Part shown: positions 1-10,100 of the stretch, piece after piece
Position numbering within the stretch: the stretch's first letter is position 1
How the letters are laid out: each line of letters opens with the position of its first letter
NCBI GenBank assembly: GCA_001650955.1
Contig: LXYP01000029.1
Span: forward strand, 1 to 64,000
Reading direction: 5' to 3'
Source: Sphingomonadales bacterium EhC05
GTDB lineage: Bacteria > Pseudomonadota > Alphaproteobacteria > Sphingomonadales > Sphingomonadaceae
DNA length: 64,000 nucleotides
The notes under the pieces: generated by a model
What the model was told of the DNA's origin: nothing
Seen by the model: only the letters and a program-made list of their open reading frames with translations
Databases searched by the model: none
Translations under genes and position numbers: made by a program

Positions 1-3000
1 TTCACCAGCGCAGCGGATATCCTGTTTGATACTATCGCCTCGCCGAATAGCGTTACATTGACCGCTGCGAGTGGCGCTGTAGCGATGAATATTGGCAATG
101 GTGATATCGGCAGCGATGGCGACATCAATCTCACGGCGCAGAGGATCAACGTGGGCAATTTAACCGCTCTCGGATCCATCACCGGTGATGCGACAGCGGG
201 CGACGCCAGCTTCGGCACGCTCGACGCTGCGATGGACATTGCAATCAATGCCTTTGGCACACCGACCATGGTCAATGCGACTAGCGGCGGAAATACCAGC
301 ATCACTGGGGCATCGGTCGGGCTCGACAGTGGAACAATTGCCGGTGATCTGGCGCTGATCGCAACCGCTGGAAATATCGACGGCAATGGTCTGATCACCG
401 TCGGCGGCGGCATTGATTTTGATGCCAGCGGCGATGTGTCATTCGGATCGCTCAATGCCGCTGGTGGCAGCTTGACCGTTGATGCGGGTGGCGGGATCTC
501 ATTTGCCAGTGCCATCAGCTCTGCCGATATTGACCTGACCGCCGGCGATTTGGTCATGGGCGGTGATCTGGATGCGGCCAATGCGCTGAATATCGATGGT
601 GCCAATATCATAATTGATACGGCCAGAGCGAGCAGCGTCAATCTGGTCAGCGCTGAAAATATTCTGTTCGACGTGATCTCTTCGCCAAATGCAGTCACCT
701 TGACCGCGCGCAATGGGACGATCGCAAATAATCTGACGGGTGGTGCGGGTGATATCACCAGCGGCGATGCGATCCTGTTGAATGCCGAAACGATCCGGGT
801 CGGCGCCGTGAATGCAGATAATGGCATCAACCTCTCTTCGGCCAGCTTGATCAGCTTTGGTTCCGCAAATACGACCAGCGGCGCGATCGTCATGAACGCT
901 GGCACCAATATCATCGGCGGCACTCTGTCGACCGCGGCCATCGATGACATCAATCTGATTGCCACTCTTGCCGTCAATGTCGGAGCGGTCAGCGCGGGTG
1001 ATAATATCAGCATTGCCGGTTCCGGAGTCTCCACTGGCAAGCTGACTGCTGCCAATGGTTCGATCGCGGTCACCGCCAGTGATGCGTTCAGCACGGGCTC
1101 GCTGTTCTCGAATGGTGATACGATCATTTCAGCTGGAGATATTTCAATTGCCGGAGCGAATGTCGGCGGTAGTTTGCTGCTTGATGCGGACGGCTTCCCA
1201 TTGGGTGCGGCGGGTGGCCAGATTCCGCTCACCGGTTTTGTTCGGTCAACCGGAGATATCGTCACGGGCGGCACTCTGAATATTGGTTCAACCAATTTCA
1301 TCAGCCTCGCCAATGTCATCTCAGCCGATGCGGTCACCATGGATGCGGGCCAATCGCTTGATTTCATTCAAATCAGCGCCGCCCAGGGACAGATTAATCT
1401 GAATTCAGGAAATCAAATCAACGGCGGTGGGCTGACGACTGCGGCAGCGGGCGGAGTCAATGGCGATATTGACCTGACTGCGATCGGATCGGTTGATGTT
1501 GGCAATGTGACCTCCCGTGATAATATTTTTGTCGCTGCTGATCTGGTGACGACGGGCGCGCTTGATGCGGTCGCAGGCGGTGTCGATGTCACGGCAATCA
1601 CTGCCGCGAATATTGCCGGAGCGGGCAGCCGCACAAATGTCAGCATAGTCGGCGGTTCGGTCAATATTGGCGCAACACTCGCCGGTGGTTCGATCAATTT
1701 GGAAGCGCGCAATGGCGGTCTGACGGTTACCGGTGGGCAGATTGCCAATGATGATATCAGCCTGGATGCTTCCGCCAATATCATCGCGACAGATTTGAAC
1801 ACGGCGGCAGATATTTTCGTGAATGCCGGTGGCGATGTCCAATTGAATCAAGTCGATGCGGGGCAGGTGTTTGTCGCAAATGTCGCTAGTCTCGACCTGA
1901 CCTCTGGCAGTGCCGGTCAATTGATTGATCTCACCGCCGCGCGCGCGATTTCGGCAGACAGTCTTGTGAGTGGCGGTGACATTTTGGCGACCGGTGGGTC
2001 GATTGCGCTTGTTGATGGCAGTGCCGGCGGCAATCTGACCCTCAACGCTGTCGGCGGAGATATTTCCAGCATTGGAACGATCATTGTCGGTCAGGTGACG
2101 GATTTGAATGCGACCGGTGATATATCTTTTGCAATCGTGAGCAGTGGCGATGACTTCACCGCAGACGCCGGTGGTGATCTGCAATTTGATAGCGGTCGCA
2201 GCGCAAATGGGGCGATCGCACTCAGCGCAGCTGGCCAACTTGTCGGGCAATTTGTCGAGGGTGCCAGCGTTGATGTCCAAGCCGATGCAATATCGCTTTC
2301 CGGTGTCGGAACGATCGGCAATGCGGGTGATGTCACTATCGCTGGCCGGACGATATTCGCTGCCACTGTTCGCGGCAATAATGTCATCGTGACTGCCGAT
2401 GAAGGCCTGATTGCCAATGACGTCTTTGCCGCACAAGATGTGACGATGACTTCAATCAATGCCGGGCTCAATGCAGCCCTTGTCCAATCCGGCGGCTCGA
2501 CGAGGCTGAGCGCATTAAACGGCTCGATCGTCAGTGACCAGATTTCAGCCCAGGGCAATGTGCGCAGCGATGATGGCAGGGGGCTGAATTTCACATCGAT
2601 CAGCAGCGGCGCAGATATCATCTTGAACTCTGCTGGAGTGAGTGGCGGAGATCTGTCTGCCAATGATAGGCTCACCATTGATGCGGGCAACATCCGGATT
2701 GGCATTGCGGACGCCGACACCATCGATTTTGCCAGCGCCAATGATATATTCTTCGCTGAGATTGCATCGCCAAATGACGTCAGGCTGTCCGCGCGCAATG
2801 GCACAATTGGTGCAAATGGTGGCAATGGCGATATCTTAAGCGGCGGCGCAGTGGCGCTCAACGCAAATGAAATCAATCTTGGTGACCTGACCGCAAATGG
2901 CGGTGCATTGAACGCCGATGCGACATCGCTTCTCGCAACCGGTTTGATCAGCGCGACAGGTTCCGCGACGCTCTCAGGTGATAGCGTGCGCATTCAGGGC

Positions 3001-6000
3001 GCGAATATTGGCGGTGATCTTTCGATCGACACGACAGGCGCGCCTGCGATGGCATCGACCGGATCGGTGAATTCCATCGGTGATATGATCGTCGGCGGCA
3101 ATGTCGATATTCGCAGCGCGGGATCGATATCGCTGGTTGATGTAACCTCGGGCGGAGTCATTGATCTGGTCTCTGATAATGCGGTTGGCACCGGCAACAT
3201 CTCGGCCAATGGCGGGGCAGTGAACGTCACCGCTCTGGGTTCGCTGAGCACGGGAAATATTGACGCGAGCAACAATATTTTGCTGAGCGGTCAGGCCATT
3301 GCGGTTGGCGATGTAACGTCGGGTGGATCCGTCAGCGCAACTGCAACGACAGGAGATGCCGGCTTTGGGGCGGTCGACGCGGCTACGAATATTGTGATCG
3401 ACGCTGCGGGTACACCAGGCTTGATCAGCGCGACTAGCGGCGGTGACACGACGATCATAGGTGCATCTGTTGCCCTAGATAGAGGAGAGGTCGGCGGAGA
3501 CCTGACGCTCAACGCAATTGCTGGCGATGTCGATGCGACGGGGAGCATCGCCGTCGGCGGCGGGATTGATATCGATGCGACCGGGGATGTCAGCTTTGGC
3601 AGCTTGGACGCACAGGGTCGCAGTTTCACGGTCGATGCCGATGGCAATATCAACTTCATCGACGGCACGAGCAGTGACACGATCGCGATGAATGCCGGAG
3701 GCGGCATTGATGGCGGGAACCTCACCGCGACGGGCGCACTTGATCTTGCGGCCGATCGCATTGTTATCGGCACCGCAGGCGCAGACGCGATAGATTTCCG
3801 CAGCGCAACCGATATATTGTTCGACACGATTTCGTCTCCCAATGACATTGCTCTGGCGGCTGCCACCGGGACGATTGGTAAAAATGGCGGACCGGGGGAT
3901 ATTAGCGGCGGCGGTTCGATCGGCTTGGATGCAAATCAAATCAATGTCGGCAATCTCATCGCCGATAGCGGCAATATTGATGCGATGGCCGTCGGCAATC
4001 TCACCGCGGGCTTCATCGACGCCAACGGTTCTGCTGCGTTGACCGCAGGCAATGTGACAATTGATGGTGCCGATATCGGTGGCACGCTTAGCGTGATTGC
4101 GAACGGCATATCAGGAAATGTCCAGTCGACAGCCGATATATCAGCCGTTGGCAGCATCGCTATGGACGCCACAGCGGATGTGCAGCTTGCCAATCTTGTC
4201 GCAGGCGATGTGATTGCGATTGATGCTGGTGGCACGATTGATCTGGCCGATACCAGCAGCGGTGCGGGAATCACCCTGACCTCTGGGGATGCGATCAGCG
4301 GCGGTGATCTGAGTGCTGCAGCTGATATCGATTTGGACGCCAATACTGTGATCTTCGGAAATCTAACTGCAGGCGGTGAGATCATCGCAACCGGCGACAG
4401 TTTGACATTTGCCGATGTCGACGCTGCAATCGTGAATCTCACCGGCCGAGTTGATGTGACAACAGCCGATATTATCGGCGGCACTGCGATCTTGCAGGGC
4501 GGCGTGCTACAGACTCAGAATGTCAATCTCACCGATGATCTGAATATCACCGCCAATGATGTGAATATCGGCAATGTCTCCGGGCGCGATATCACGATTG
4601 CGAGCGATCTTGATATTCGCTTCAACCAGCTTGATGCTGCTGGCGTTATCGGACTTACGGCGGCCAACGGCGCCATAATGAAGGGCGCAGGACCTGGCAA
4701 TATTGCCGCAGGCGCGAATATTGCGCTGACGGCGCTTTCGATTGAAACCGGGGCATTGGTCGCCGGCGGAGCTATCTCAGCCAATGGCACAGATGGGGGT
4801 TTGCGCATCGGTTCGGCCGATGCAGCGACGACGCTTGATCTGATATCAGGCTCCTCGATCGCCGTCTCCGCAGCGCTGACATCAGGCCGCGTTATGGCCC
4901 TTGTGGCGAATGGCGGCGACATTAATTTTGATAGCGCAAGCAGCGCTGACAGCATCAGCATGAGAGCCTCCGGCGCCATCAATGGTGGCGATCTTTCCGC
5001 AGCCAATGCTCTTGCTCTGGATGGATCGAGCATAGCTATTGGCAATGCATCGGGCAGTCAGATTGATTTTACCGGCCGCAGCGAAATTTTGTTCGATGAC
5101 CTAAGCTCGACTGGAGCGATAACTCTAACCGCCAAGGATGGAGCTATTGGCCAAAATGGCGGCGATATTGATGGTGACGGCGATATCAACCTGATCGCGC
5201 AGGCCATTGCGGTCGGCGACCTTGTGGCTGGAGGAACCATATCTGCTGACGCGACAGTTGGCGACGCGAGCTTTGGAACGGTCAATGCAGCTGAAAATAT
5301 CACGATTGATGCAGCGGGGACACCTAGGCTGGTGAGCGCAATCAGTGGCGGCGATACTGATATCACCGGCGCGTCCGTTGCGCTGAGCAATGGCGATGTG
5401 GGCGGTAATCTCTCGCTCGACGCCACCTCTGGCAATGTCGACGCAAATGGCGCCATTACCGTCGGCGGCGGTATCGATCTGGATGCGACAGGTGATGTCA
5501 GTTTCGGCAATTTGGATGCCCAAGGTGGTACATTCACTGTCGATGCGGACGGTAATATCGATTTCGTCGAAGCCAGAAGCAGCGATGATATGGCGATGAA
5601 TGCCGGCGGCGGCATATCGGGTGGCCGTGCGATGTCGGATGGCGCTGGATTGTTCAACGCGGATAACGAACTGACGCTGGATAATGCAGATATTGCGGAT
5701 AGCGCGGCGTTTGCCGGCAGCAATGTTCAGCTTGGCGCGATATCGGGAAGCTCCATTGCCGTAAGCGGCAGCAATGTCTCGGTTCAGAATGCAAATGGCG
5801 GCGATATCACGATCATGGGCGACGATATTTCCATCAATCTTGCTGATGGTGATAATATTGCCCTGACAAGCGCCGGAAACGGCTCGATTGCCGCGAACAG
5901 GGTCGAAGCATCGGGAACGATTGACCTGGTTGCCGGCACCGGCGGCTTTGCCGGTGGAACATTGTCATCGGGTGGCGCGCTGAACCTGCTTTCCAATGGC

Positions 6001-7917
6001 GCAATCACATTTGACAATGCCAATGCCGGGGGCGATGTCCGGATGACCGGGGTCGGCAATAGCGACATCACGGCCAATGTTATCACCAGCGCAACCAATA
6101 TTGTTCTGAATAGCGGCGGATCGACGGCCATTGGCAGCGTCGCTGCTTCGCAGACCGGGCCAGCTATGGTTCAAATATCGGCGGATCAGGGAATTGCTCT
6201 CGACACTATTACCGGCAATGAGGTCGACCTGACCGCAAGCAATGGCAATATTGTTGTCAGCACAGATGCCAATGTCGCTGGCGACTTGCAGGCCTTTGGT
6301 CAGGATGTGTTCTTACGTTCGACCCGTGACTTCAACGTTCGCGGCGAGGCGACAGATGGCAATGTCGGTATTCTCACTTCCGGCAATCTCGACGTCCGCG
6401 GCGCGACAGCGACAGGTGACATCATACTCGTCAGCACCGGCGGTTCGACCAGTGTAAGCGAAACTTTCTCACGGCCAGCGTCGGCAGGGCTCTCAACAAC
6501 GTCGGCAAGTGGGATTGCCAGCCAGTCCGTCATGAGCAGTGGCGGCAGTATTTCGGTTATCGCGGCGAGTGATGCGATTGTTCTGAGCACGCTGAGTGCT
6601 GCGGCTAATCTTTCGGTGACCGCTGGGAACCTCGTTGACATTCAAGCCACGGCGAGCGGCCTCAATGTTGATATTATCGGCGCAGATATCAATATCGCGT
6701 CGACCGGTCGTCTGGGCCGTTCCGATCAGACGCAGATTCTCACGATCACCAGCGATGGCACCAATCGGTTCATATTGGGCGGCACTGGCACTGCAGGCGC
6801 ATTCAGCCTCGATGCGAACGAGTTCTCTCGGGTCCATAGTGGCGGCAATCTGACGATCTCTGCCTTGAGTAACGGGGCGGCGGCTGTTGGTCTGCTTGTC
6901 CAGGACCTGGATGCGACCGTTGGTAGCGGAACGGCAAGTTCCAGCGATGGCAATATTGGCGTCAGTGGCGGATTGTTCCTGCGCTCTGGAAATGATGTGC
7001 GGGTCGATGGTGCATTGACGCTATCCAATGCCAATGGCGCAAATCTGCTCGCAGTTGATGCCGGCAATGATCTTCGACTCAATGCGCAAGGCGGAAATCT
7101 TCGCAGCGAAGATGCGAGCGGAAATATCGCAGGTCGTATCGAATTGACGGCACAGTCGATTGTCGCGGCAACGGATTCCGCAGTGGCAGATATTGCAGGG
7201 GCGACGGTTGCCGATGCAGATATTCGCCTCGCCGACAATGATGGTATCATCCGCGATGATGGCCTGTTCCAGGCCGATAGGCTGACCTTCAATGTCGAGA
7301 ATGGCCTGTTCATTCAAAATACCGCTAGCGGCGCTGAATTTGATGATCGTCGCGGTTTCCAAACCAATAGTCTGACGATTAATGGGCCAAGCACAAGTGA
7401 TGTGGCAATTGTGGTCAACGGCATTCTGGCTGGTAATACAGGTGTCGCGGCAATTGCTCCGACGACCATTTCCGGGACATTTGCTCCCGCATCGACGATC
7501 AATGGTTGCGTGATTGCTAATCCCGCGAGCTGCGCGCCACCGCCAGCAACGCCAACACCGACACCAACACCAACACCGACACCAACACCAACACCGACAC
7601 CGACACCCACACCGACACCGCCAACGGTGGAGCCAGAGCCGACTCCGGTCATTGATGATCCGGTTCAGGATGTGATTGAAGAAGAGGTGAAGCCAAATGA
7701 AACCATCGCGGTCACTGTTCCGAATCCTTTCCAGACAAATCTTATCGACATAAAGGACTCGAAGGACAGGGCGGAAGACGGGTTGATCGAGGAACCTGTA
7801 ACAGGCTCTGGTAATGCCGATCTTTGGACCGGAGATCCCGAATGTGCCGAAGGTGGTGAAGGGGGGTGCCAGGCGAGCGCTGATGTCAAGGAGCCCGAAC
7901 TGGAACCGGCAGAATGA
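1..7917 (+). CDS. Giant repetitive filamentous-haemagglutinin-like exoprotein, 5' partial
   Basis: The reading frame is open from base 1, so the N-terminus (signal peptide and any TPS secretion domain) lies upstream; 2,638 residues are visible. The sequence is almost entirely short beta-helix-like repeats rich in Gly, Asn, Asp, Ser, Ala and Ile, with very few Cys, Lys or Trp. Larger units recur, including DILFDTISSPND-type segments and three copies of a unit of about 120 residues. Near the C-terminus two Cys flank NGCVIANPASC, followed by a Pro-Thr dipeptide tract (about residues 2517-2541) and an acidic tail. This is the architecture of two-partner-secretion exoproteins, so a secreted or surface adhesin is likely. 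No ShlB/FhaC pore gene is visible. Function as adhesin is inferred from family resemblance. Confidence 0.8.
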   Translation, partial: FTSAADILFDTIASPNSVTLTAASGAVAMNIGNGDIGSDGDINLTAQRINVGNLTALGSITGDATAGDASFGTLDAAMDIAINAFGTPTMVNATSGGNTSITGASVGLDSGTIAGDLALIATAGNIDGNGLITVGGGIDFDASGDVSFGSLNAAGGSLTVDAGGGISFASAISSADIDLTAGDLVMGGDLDAANALNIDGANIIIDTARASSVNLVSAENILFDVISSPNAVTLTARNGTIANNLTGGAGDITSGDAILLNAETIRVGAVNADNGINLSSASLISFGSANTTSGAIVMNAGTNIIGGTLSTAAIDDINLIATLAVNVGAVSAGDNISIAGSGVSTGKLTAANGSIAVTASDAFSTGSLFSNGDTIISAGDISIAGANVGGSLLLDADGFPLGAAGGQIPLTGFVRSTGDIVTGGTLNIGSTNFISLANVISADAVTMDAGQSLDFIQISAAQGQINLNSGNQINGGGLTTAAAGGVNGDIDLTAIGSVDVGNVTSRDNIFVAADLVTTGALDAVAGGVDVTAITAANIAGAGSRTNVSIVGGSVNIGATLAGGSINLEARNGGLTVTGGQIANDDISLDASANIIATDLNTAADIFVNAGGDVQLNQVDAGQVFVANVASLDLTSGSAGQLIDLTAARAISADSLVSGGDILATGGSIALVDGSAGGNLTLNAVGGDISSIGTIIVGQVTDLNATGDISFAIVSSGDDFTADAGGDLQFDSGRSANGAIALSAAGQLVGQFVEGASVDVQADAISLSGVGTIGNAGDVTIAGRTIFAATVRGNNVIVTADEGLIANDVFAAQDVTMTSINAGLNAALVQSGGSTRLSALNGSIVSDQISAQGNVRSDDGRGLNFTSISSGADIILNSAGVSGGDLSANDRLTIDAGNIRIGIADADTIDFASANDIFFAEIASPNDVRLSARNGTIGANGGNGDILSGGAVALNANEINLGDLTANGGALNADATSLLATGLISATGSATLSGDSVRIQGANIGGDLSIDTTGAPAMASTGSVNSIGDMIVGGNVDIRSAGSISLVDVTSGGVIDLVSDNAVGTGNISANGGAVNVTALGSLSTGNIDASNNILLSGQAIAVGDVTSGGSVSATATTGDAGFGAVDAATNIVIDAAGTPGLISATSGGDTTIIGASVALDRGEVGGDLTLNAIAGDVDATGSIAVGGGIDIDATGDVSFGSLDAQGRSFTVDADGNINFIDGTSSDTIAMNAGGGIDGGNLTATGALDLAADRIVIGTAGADAIDFRSATDILFDTISSPNDIALAAATGTIGKNGGPGDISGGGSIGLDANQINVGNLIADSGNIDAMAVGNLTAGFIDANGSAALTAGNVTIDGADIGGTLSVIANGISGNVQSTADISAVGSIAMDATADVQLANLVAGDVIAIDAGGTIDLADTSSGAGITLTSGDAISGGDLSAAADIDLDANTVIFGNLTAGGEIIATGDSLTFADVDAAIVNLTGRVDVTTADIIGGTAILQGGVLQTQNVNLTDDLNITANDVNIGNVSGRDITIASDLDIRFNQLDAAGVIGLTAANGAIMKGAGPGNIAAGANIALTALSIETGALVAGGAISANGTDGGLRIGSADAATTLDLISGSSIAVSAALTSGRVMALVANGGDINFDSASSADSISMRASGAINGGDLSAANALALDGSSIAIGNASGSQIDFTGRSEILFDDLSSTGAITLTAKDGAIGQNGGDIDGDGDINLIAQAIAVGDLVAGGTISADATVGDASFGTVNAAENITIDAAGTPRLVSAISGGDTDITGASVALSNGDVGGNLSLDATSGNVDANGAITVGGGIDLDATGDVSFGNLDAQGGTFTVDADGNIDFVEARSSDDMAMNAGGGISGGRAMSDGAGLFNADNELTLDNADIADSAAFAGSNVQLGAISGSSIAVSGSNVSVQNANGGDITIMGDDISINLADGDNIALTSAGNGSIAANRVEASGTIDLVAGTGGFAGGTLSSGGALNLLSNGAITFDNANAGGDVRMTGVGNSDITANVITSATNIVLNSGGSTAIGSVAASQTGPAMVQISADQGIALDTITGNEVDLTASNGNIVVSTDANVAGDLQAFGQDVFLRSTRDFNVRGEATDGNVGILTSGNLDVRGATATGDIILVSTGGSTSVSETFSRPASAGLSTTSASGIASQSVMSSGGSISVIAASDAIVLSTLSAAANLSVTAGNLVDIQATASGLNVDIIGADINIASTGRLGRSDQTQILTITSDGTNRFILGGTGTAGAFSLDANEFSRVHSGGNLTISALSNGAAAVGLLVQDLDATVGSGTASSSDGNIGVSGGLFLRSGNDVRVDGALTLSNANGANLLAVDAGNDLRLNAQGGNLRSEDASGNIAGRIELTAQSIVAATDSAVADIAGATVADADIRLADNDGIIRDDGLFQADRLTFNVENGLFIQNTASGAEFDDRRGFQTNSLTINGPSTSDVAIVVNGILAGNTGVAAIAPTTISGTFAPASTINGCVIANPASCAPPPATPTPTPTPTPTPTPTPTPTPTPTPPTVEPEPTPVIDDPVQDVIEEEVKPNETIAVTVPNPFQTNLIDIKDSKDRAEDGLIEEPVTGSGNADLWTGDPECAEGGEGGCQASADVKEPELEPAE
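196..545 (+). repeat. Copy 1 of a ~350-bp imperfect repeat in the exoprotein gene
   Basis: Encodes a unit running from GDASFGTLDAA through TSGGNTSITGASVGLD to VGGGIDFDASGDVSFGSL. Clearly related units occur at about 3352-3715 and 5260-5623, in the same frame. The three copies are diverged at DNA level but aligned at protein level, which suggests old internal duplication. Confidence 0.75.
3352..3715 (+). repeat. Copy 2 of the exoprotein repeat
   Basis: Encodes GDAGFGAVDAA, then TSGGDTTIIGASVALD, then VGGGIDIDATGDVSFGSL and DGNINFIDGTSSD. It matches the copies at about 196 and 5260. The segment continues into a second shared motif (AMNAGGGI) also present in copy 3. Confidence 0.75.
5260..5623 (+). 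repeat. Copy 3 of the exoprotein repeat
   Basis: Encodes GDASFGTVNAA, then ISGGDTDITGASVALS, then VGGGIDLDATGDVSFGNL and AMNAGGGI. It is closest to copy 2, which suggests that these two come from the more recent duplication. Confidence 0.75.
7549..7623 (+). repeat. Hexanucleotide tract coding a Pro-Thr linker
   Basis: A run of ACACCR/ACACCC hexamers encodes about twelve PT dipeptides between the beta-helical body and the acidic C-terminal tail of the exoprotein. Such tracts can slip during replication in 6-bp steps, which would vary linker length without a frameshift. Confidence 0.9.
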
Positions 7918-8108
7918 CATTTCAATGGCCGTCGATTTCCAGTCTGAAATCGTGACTGGGTGTTGCTCCAAATAGCAATTGTTGAAACGATAATTTCTTC
8001 CGGGGGTGAGGGCCGATGGTCGTCAATGAATGAGATGCGTGTTTCCGATACTGGCCAATCCTTCGCTAACAGCCTATTCTAACCATTGGTTAGAACCGGG
8101 GAGTTAAA

Positions 8109-9305
8109 ATGGTCAAGCGAACGATCGCATATTCGAGCTTATTTGGTGCTGTTGTCATCGCTCTCATATTTTTGGCCTGGGTGACTTCGCCAGACCCAAA
8201 ATGGAACGAGGCGACTTTTGAAGAGAGCCCTTTGGCTGAAAGCATCGCACCTCTTGATGAGGCGATTACCCTGGCCCAATTTGCAGGTGAAGACGGTCAG
8301 ATCGTGACGGCGCAGGTTTTGGGTTGGACCGGAGATATGATCACCGCGGTTGATCTTGCGGAAATGGGTGGGTCACGGGCCAGTGATCCTTTCCAGGCTC
8401 TAGCTTCGATCACCTCCGAACCGTTGAATGAAGAAACGGCGGCTGGTTTTCCAACTCTGGAAGTCAATATGTCCCGGATTTTGCCCACCGGGTCTCTCGG
8501 GACTCAACATATCGGTACCGGAACCAACTTTCCCGAACATGCAGTTGAGGCAGGGAGTTCGTCTGTTTTCAGTTTCCCGAAATTTGGCAAGGCGACACCA
8601 GCACGGACAGAAGTGCGCGCCAAGCCGGGTATATTGTTGGATTATGAGATTGAATTGTGCATCCGTTTTGATCGCGATATCCGATCGGTTGAAGATTTTG
8701 ATGCAGCGGTAAAAGGCCTGTTTCTATGTGGTGATTTCACCAATAGAAATGCGCTCGTCGATCTTGCTGATCCCGATAATCTGGACTCTGGATATGGATT
8801 CAGCGATGCTAAAAGCGGGCCGGATTTCTTTCCAACCGGACCATTTCTGGTCGTCCCCAAAAATTGGTCATCCTTCATTTCCGAAATGCGGATGACGACC
8901 AGCGTCAACGGCGATCCGCGTCAGGATGCGAGAGGCGGCGAGATGATCCTGGATTTCCGGCAATTGGCAGAAAAATCTCTTGGCGACATGGCTGAGCCGA
9001 GGTTTCTTTATGCGGATAAATTCCACTTTCTGGCGCTTGATGAACAGATAGATGTCTCGACGTCGCTTATGTCCGGGACATCTGAAGGCGTCATCTTTAC
9101 GTCACCGACCCGGGGAGATATTATCGCCGGAGCGCTGCGCTATGTTGCCGATGGCGGACCTTTTTCTGAAAATACGCTGATCGATATGGTGAAGGAGACT
9201 TTCATCAGAAACGAGCTTGAGTCCGGGCATTTTCTTCAGCCGGGTGACGTTGTTCACTATCGATCATCCTATCTGGGAGATATCGAAATCAAGGTTATGG
9301 AGTGA
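8109..9305 (+). CDS. Membrane-anchored fumarylacetoacetate-hydrolase (FAH) fold protein
   Basis: 398 residues. One N-terminal hydrophobic segment (about residues 5-25) is followed by a soluble domain with FAH-family signatures: an acidic DYEIEL metal-ligand-type motif near residue 180, a CGDFTNRN stretch at the position of the usual ND-S-R motif, GPDFFPTGPFLV (family: GPKSF..G.PLGPWLV), and a C-terminal LQPGDVVHYRSSYLG (family: L.PGDV...T..G). FAH proteins hydrolyse or decarboxylate carbon-carbon bonds in diketo acids, normally in the cytoplasm. A periplasm-facing anchored copy is unusual. The start is chosen for the GGGGAG-type ribosome site just upstream. The substrate is unknown. Confidence 0.65.
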   Translation: MVKRTIAYSSLFGAVVIALIFLAWVTSPDPKWNEATFEESPLAESIAPLDEAITLAQFAGEDGQIVTAQVLGWTGDMITAVDLAEMGGSRASDPFQALASITSEPLNEETAAGFPTLEVNMSRILPTGSLGTQHIGTGTNFPEHAVEAGSSSVFSFPKFGKATPARTEVRAKPGILLDYEIELCIRFDRDIRSVEDFDAAVKGLFLCGDFTNRNALVDLADPDNLDSGYGFSDAKSGPDFFPTGPFLVVPKNWSSFISEMRMTTSVNGDPRQDARGGEMILDFRQLAEKSLGDMAEPRFLYADKFHFLALDEQIDVSTSLMSGTSEGVIFTSPTRGDIIAGALRYVADGGPFSENTLIDMVKETFIRNELESGHFLQPGDVVHYRSSYLGDIEIKVME

Positions 9306-9464
9306 TAATATCGAGAGGCGCGGGCCGGGCCAGATATATTTCCTAAGTTGATCCTGTAACGCGAGAAAGAAGCAAATTCTCGATCTTCCTGTTTCATATT
9401 GACGCGAAATTCGATTTCGTGGAATTTTCACGCGCAACATGCGCTTCAGCATTTCGCAGGAGGA

Positions 9465-10100
9465 TCAGTTGAGCACCAGATGATATTTGACGCTTGTCTG
9501 CGATTGATTTTGCACGCGAATTTCAAACCGGTCGGTAAAAACCGGCAGCCATTGACAGCTTGCCTTCTCTTTAACCTTCGGCTTCACGCAAATCGGTTCG
9601 CCATTGCCGTTTTTGACATGGATCGTCAGCTTGGACGCGGCTGCGGGGACCAGTGCGACAGTGGCTTTCTTGCCGGCCAGGAAAAGCTGTTCGATGACGA
9701 TACCGCCATTGCCGGTGATGGTTCCCGATTTATAGGCGGGACCCAAAAGGCGCCCGCGGTAAATGGGGGCAACCAATTGCGGGTTCTGCCGCGAGGCGAT
9801 TTGGGCCCATGTATCGGCGAGATTGTCGGCGTTGCTATCCGCCGGACGGGCACCAACGGCCGCCAATATCTGTGCTGCACGCATCAAGCTGTCGGCTTGA
9901 TCTGAACGCAACGCGGCCTCGCCTTGCGCAATCGCATTTGCGGTTCGCATCACGCTGCTGCGGGGATCAGCATCCTCGCCGACGGCAGCGACGGGCGCAG
10001 AAGCGATTGAACCGGCTGGCGGCAAGTGGGTGCAGGCGGCACAGAAAGCCAGAACCAGAACTAGCGATATTTTCGGGGCTGAGGCGAGATAGCTGTTCAT
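9465..10100 (-). CDS. Putative secreted lipoprotein of unknown function
   Basis: 211 residues. The N-terminus has a hydrophobic signal segment ending in FCAACTH, a plausible but non-canonical lipobox. The rest is a small domain rich in Ala and Val with a C-terminal region predicted to be beta-stranded. It begins with a 4-base overlap (ATGA type) with the end of the histidine kinase gene and is the last gene of the response regulator-kinase-lipoprotein operon. That position suggests it is an accessory or target of the two-component system. No family is recognised. Confidence 0.6.
   Translation of the reverse strand: MNSYLASAPKISLVLVLAFCAACTHLPPAGSIASAPVAAVGEDADPRSSVMRTANAIAQGEAALRSDQADSLMRAAQILAAVGARPADSNADNLADTWAQIASRQNPQLVAPIYRGRLLGPAYKSGTITGNGGIVIEQLFLAGKKATVALVPAAASKLTIHVKNGNGEPICVKPKVKEKASCQWLPVFTDRFEIRVQNQSQTSVKYHLVLN

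Noticed and set aside
1405-2436. Long leftward open frame inside the exoprotein gene (343 codons)
   Set aside because: It is antisense to a repetitive coding sequence and has no family character. Several similar shadows occur on that strand because the exoprotein codon use leaves few stops.
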